From CAYNBT01 sp964396025 (GTDB taxonomy: Bacteria > Patescibacteriota > WWE3 > UBA101185 > UBA10185), in NCBI GenBank assembly GCA_964396025.1, contig CAYNBT010000001.1, forward strand, positions 183,180 through 247,179: DNA of 64,000 nucleotides, given 5' to 3'. A program made the translations under genes and the position numbers. Shown here piece after piece: positions 62,205-64,000 of this stretch; within the stretch, counting starts at the first letter, position 1, and each line of letters starts with the position of its first letter. The notes beneath the pieces are model-generated. The model made no database searches and was not told the DNA's origin. It was given only the letters and a program-made list of their open reading frames with translations.

Positions 62205-62383
62205 ATGCTAAGACTAAATCAGCAACAAAACCGAATAAAAAACTTCGCAATCTTAAAAAAGAAGTTCAACTAGATGATGTTTATACTGCATTAGCAGACT
62301 TGATAATCGACTCGTTTCTAGAAAGCAGAAATAAAAAGATGATATATTTAAAAGGAGCTCAACTTAATCATAAGAATCTTTAA
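62192..62383 (+). CDS. Small basic protein before the recombinase
   Basis: 63 aa from a GTG at 62192, overlapping the previous gene by 13 nt. Lysine-rich N-terminus (ARINAKTKSATKPNKKLRN), then an amphipathic helix (DVYTALADLIIDSFLE). Its last codons form the first arm of an interlocked RNA structure (62355-62377). Could be a directionality or accessory factor for the recombinase by position, but no motif supports this. Confidence 0.5.
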   Translation: MARINAKTKSATKPNKKLRNLKKEVQLDDVYTALADLIIDSFLESRNKKMIYLKGAQLNHKNL

Positions 62384-62433
62384 TGGCCGTTTTGGACAAT
62401 TCATTCTTATGAGTTGAGCTCACCAGAACGGCC
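62355..62433 (+). promoter_or_regulatory. Interlocked inverted repeats (pseudoknot or switch) before the recombinase
   Basis: Arm A 62355-62377 pairs with A' 62403-62421 (19 bp with a 4-nt bulge; GAGCTCAACT...CATAAGAAT). Arm B 62385-62395 pairs with B' 62423-62433 (GGCCGTTTTGG/CCAGAACGGCC, 11 bp with one G-T pair), followed by TTTTGAG. Order A-B-A'-B' means both stems together make a pseudoknot, or they are alternatives of an attenuator. Ends 17 nt before the recombinase start, which has no ribosome-binding site. Confidence 0.8.
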
Positions 62434-62450
62434 TTTTGAGTTAAAAAAAT

Positions 62451-63986
62451 ATGAAAGAACCAATTTTATTAGCAACAAGATTTAGCGATCCAAAGCAAAT
62501 TGGTGGAACCAGCACTGAGGTTCAAGTGGATACATGCACAGACTTTTGTGAGAAACAGAAATTTGAAATAATTGCCCACCACAAGGTTGAAGCAGAAAGT
62601 GCTAAAGCTAGTAACATAGCTCGAATAATTGACCTCTTAGAGTTCTGTAGACAATATAAGGGTAAGGCAAAATACTTGATAGTTTATAAAGTAGATAGGT
62701 TTGCTAGAGATGTTGCTTCGCATTATTACTTAAAAACGGAATTGCTGAAAATGGGTATTGTTTTAAGAAGTGCTACAGAACCTATTGATGAAACTCCTAC
62801 AGGCGAATTAATGGAAACTATCCTAGCAGCATTGGCACAATTTCAAAACTCAGTAAAAAAAGAACAGGTAAAAATTTCAATGAGAAAGCTACTTGAGCAA
62901 GGTATTTGGCAATGGCAATGCCCCACAGGTTATATAAACAAAAAGAATTCGTTTGATAAATCTACAATCCCTGAAGTAGATGAAGCATGTTCATATCGTA
63001 TCGAGTATATTTTCAAGCAATTTGCTACAGGGACAATTACACAAACTCAATTATCTAAAGAATTAGAAAAACAAAAGGCTTACGACCACAAAGGATATGA
63101 AGTTAAATTCTCACCGCAGCTTGTAGATAAGATATTAAGAAACTCCTTTTACGCTGGCATTCTATATGTTCCTAAATGGGATGAGGAATTTGAAGGTGCG
63201 CATAAGCCATTAATAGATAAACCAACATTTTACAAATGTCAGAGATTATTGGGAATTGCTTCGGAAGATTCTGAAAGGTTATCTTTAAATCCTGACTTTC
63301 CACTTCGTGATCAACTATATTGCGACTATTGCGGGAACAAAATGACTGCAGCACCATGCAAAGGCAAAAATGATAAGTTTATGCTCTACTACTGCTATAA
63401 CAAGGAATGTTCAAATGAAGGAAAGAAGTCTATACACAAGATTGATTTTGAAAGAGAGTTTGCCGAATATCTTGAATTTATAAGACCAAACGAGGAAAAG
63501 TTTGGCAAATTTAAGGAAACTTTACTTAAAAGGTATGAACAAAGAAAGTATGAGTTCGAAACTCGATCAAGCACTTTTAGAAAACAACTTGATATTCATG
63601 AGAGCGAAAAGGGAAATATTATAAAACTAGGAAGACAGGGAGCTTTGGAACCTGAAGAGGTTAAAGTAGAACTAGACAAAATTAAGAAGAGTATTTCCGA
63701 ACTGAAGCTTCAACTAAATGAGTCACATGAAGAAGAGTTTAAGATAGATATGTTAGTTGAATATGCTGAATCTTTCTTTCGAACAATGCATCTATTTTGG
63801 ATAGAAGCACTACCATCACAAAAAGTTAGATTACAGAGGATTTTATTCCCAAATGGCATAACCTACTCTTATCCAGGGTTTTCGAACACCATTTTAGCAC
63901 CTGGCTTCAATGTAATTAGGGAGTTTGTACCTGCTGAACCTTCTTTGGTGACCCCACGGGGAATCGAACCCCGATTACCAGGATGA
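62451..63986 (+). CDS. Large serine recombinase (element integrase), reading frame crosses the att site
   Basis: 511 aa. N-terminal resolvase domain: ATRFSDPKQ with the nucleophile S12, VYKVDRFARD and GELMETILAALAQFQ. Then the recombinase domain (SPQLVDKILRNSFYAGILY), a zinc ribbon (LYCDYCGNKM with YYCYNKEC) and a coiled coil. The last residues VTPRGIEPRLPG are translated from the tRNA-Glu 3' end in antisense, because the stop lies 22 bp beyond attR. In the excised circle the frame would end in VTPRGMWLPH instead. Serine integrases seldom use tRNA genes, which makes this unusual. Confidence 0.93.
   Translation: MKEPILLATRFSDPKQIGGTSTEVQVDTCTDFCEKQKFEIIAHHKVEAESAKASNIARIIDLLEFCRQYKGKAKYLIVYKVDRFARDVASHYYLKTELLKMGIVLRSATEPIDETPTGELMETILAALAQFQNSVKKEQVKISMRKLLEQGIWQWQCPTGYINKKNSFDKSTIPEVDEACSYRIEYIFKQFATGTITQTQLSKELEKQKAYDHKGYEVKFSPQLVDKILRNSFYAGILYVPKWDEEFEGAHKPLIDKPTFYKCQRLLGIASEDSERLSLNPDFPLRDQLYCDYCGNKMTAAPCKGKNDKFMLYYCYNKECSNEGKKSIHKIDFEREFAEYLEFIRPNEEKFGKFKETLLKRYEQRKYEFETRSSTFRKQLDIHESEKGNIIKLGRQGALEPEEVKVELDKIKKSISELKLQLNESHEEEFKIDMLVEYAESFFRTMHLFWIEALPSQKVRLQRILFPNGITYSYPGFSNTILAPGFNVIREFVPAEPSLVTPRGIEPRLPG
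63945..63964. repeat. attR, 20-bp direct repeat
   Basis: Same 20 bp as attL at 42329-42348; here it is the 3' end of the intact tRNA-Glu gene (minus strand) and also codes the tail of the recombinase. Confidence 0.9.
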
Positions 63987-64000
63987 GAACCTGGCGTCCT
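63946..64000 (-). tRNA. tRNA-Glu (anticodon CUC), 5' end outside window
   Basis: Visible from the anticodon arm to the encoded CCA. Minus strand: anticodon stem CCAGG/CCTGG with loop TTCTCAT (anticodon CTC), variable TAAT, T-arm CGGGG/CCCCG with TTCGATT, acceptor strand TGGGGTC, A73, CCA. Integration site of the element. Confidence 0.93.

Larger units (their letters stand above)
42329..63964. mobile_element. Integrative element in tRNA-Glu(CUC), about 21.6 kb, heavy-metal cargo
   Basis: Bounded by the 20-bp att repeats. Contents left to right: Zn/Cd-type ATPase, PAP2, BlaI-M56 regulators, copper/thiol operon, HEPN-like and DUF4352 proteins, XRE regulator, zinc-ribbon protein, DUF5659-like protein, PrimPol-helicase, small zinc-finger proteins and a serine recombinase next to the tRNA. 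No relaxase, type IV secretion or capsid genes seen. By eye it is more AT-rich than the flanking chromosome. Excision would leave tRNA-Glu intact. Confidence 0.88.

Noticed and set aside
42329..63964. Prophage
   Set aside because: No capsid, portal, terminase or tail genes are recognisable; the content fits an integrative plasmid-like element.
1..64000. CRISPR array
   Set aside because: No regularly spaced repeats and no cas genes were seen.
1..64000. Alternative code with TGA as glycine (Gracilibacteria/Absconditabacteria)
   Set aside because: TGA serves as a stop in several ATGA overlaps (for example rplB/rpsS and secA/HAD) and no conserved gene needs in-frame TGA.

Overview
The window looks like part of a small, AT-rich bacterial genome of the Candidate Phyla Radiation (Patescibacteria), most like the Microgenomates side. 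The evidence is indirect: short versions of universal proteins (RpoB 1075 aa, a ribosomal protein L3 of only 143 aa), an EF-G with altered nucleotide-binding motifs, a lysyl-tRNA synthetase fused to an HD domain, tightly overlapped genes, and many genes that start 8-10 nt after a -10 box. TGA is used as a stop, so the standard bacterial code applies. The phylum call is inference (about 0.7).

Region 1 (1-15.2 kb, minus strand) is the translation/transcription core: rpoB-rpoC-rpsL-rpsG-fusA, then tuf-rpsJ, then rplC-rplD-rplW-rplB-rpsS-rplV-rpsC (rpsC runs off the window). Each of the three blocks has a recognisable promoter, and the rplC leader holds a terminator-like hairpin.

Region 2 (15.2-26.7 kb, minus strand) is envelope biology: signal peptidase I, a GT-C type membrane glycosyltransferase, two small membrane proteins, a HAD phosphatase, SecA, and a polysaccharide cluster. 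The cluster is a short nucleotide-sugar dehydrogenase coupled by an ATGA overlap to a 937-aa protein combining a processive GT2 synthase, a LysM-like segment and a right-handed beta-helix with the YGFDPHD motif of mannuronan C5-epimerases. A membrane-anchored BNR-repeat protein lies upstream. I read this as a compact alginate-like polymer system.

Region 3 (26.7-42.3 kb, mixed strands) is ordinary chromosome: uppP, a spermidine-synthase-like protein, serS behind a short T-box riboswitch, lysS-HD, greA, an M3 oligopeptidase, two degenerate receiver-like proteins, a CPA2 antiporter, several small membrane proteins, tRNA-Ala(UGC) and a cold-shock-domain protein.

Region 4 (42,329-63,964) is an integrated mobile element of about 21.6 kb bounded by 20-bp direct repeats of the 3' end of tRNA-Glu(CUC). 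The tRNA itself lies at the right end and runs out of the window. Cargo: a Zn/Cd-type P-type ATPase, a PAP2 phosphatase, a BlaI/CopY repressor with an M56 BlaR1-like protease, then a copper/thiol operon (DsbA-like, SafE-cupredoxin, CopZ, CopA, second DsbA-like, SurA-N-like). Palindromic TACA/TGTA operators precede both transcription units. Next come a HEPN-like protein, a secreted DUF4352 protein, an XRE regulator, a PrimPol-helicase replication module with small zinc-finger proteins, and a large serine recombinase whose reading frame crosses the attachment site into the tRNA. No conjugation or virion genes are visible.

Two of the three 100-N gaps (18,283 and 27,354) are flanked by identical 55-bp copies and are almost certainly unmerged contig overlaps. 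The third (34,759) is a real gap inside the oligopeptidase gene.
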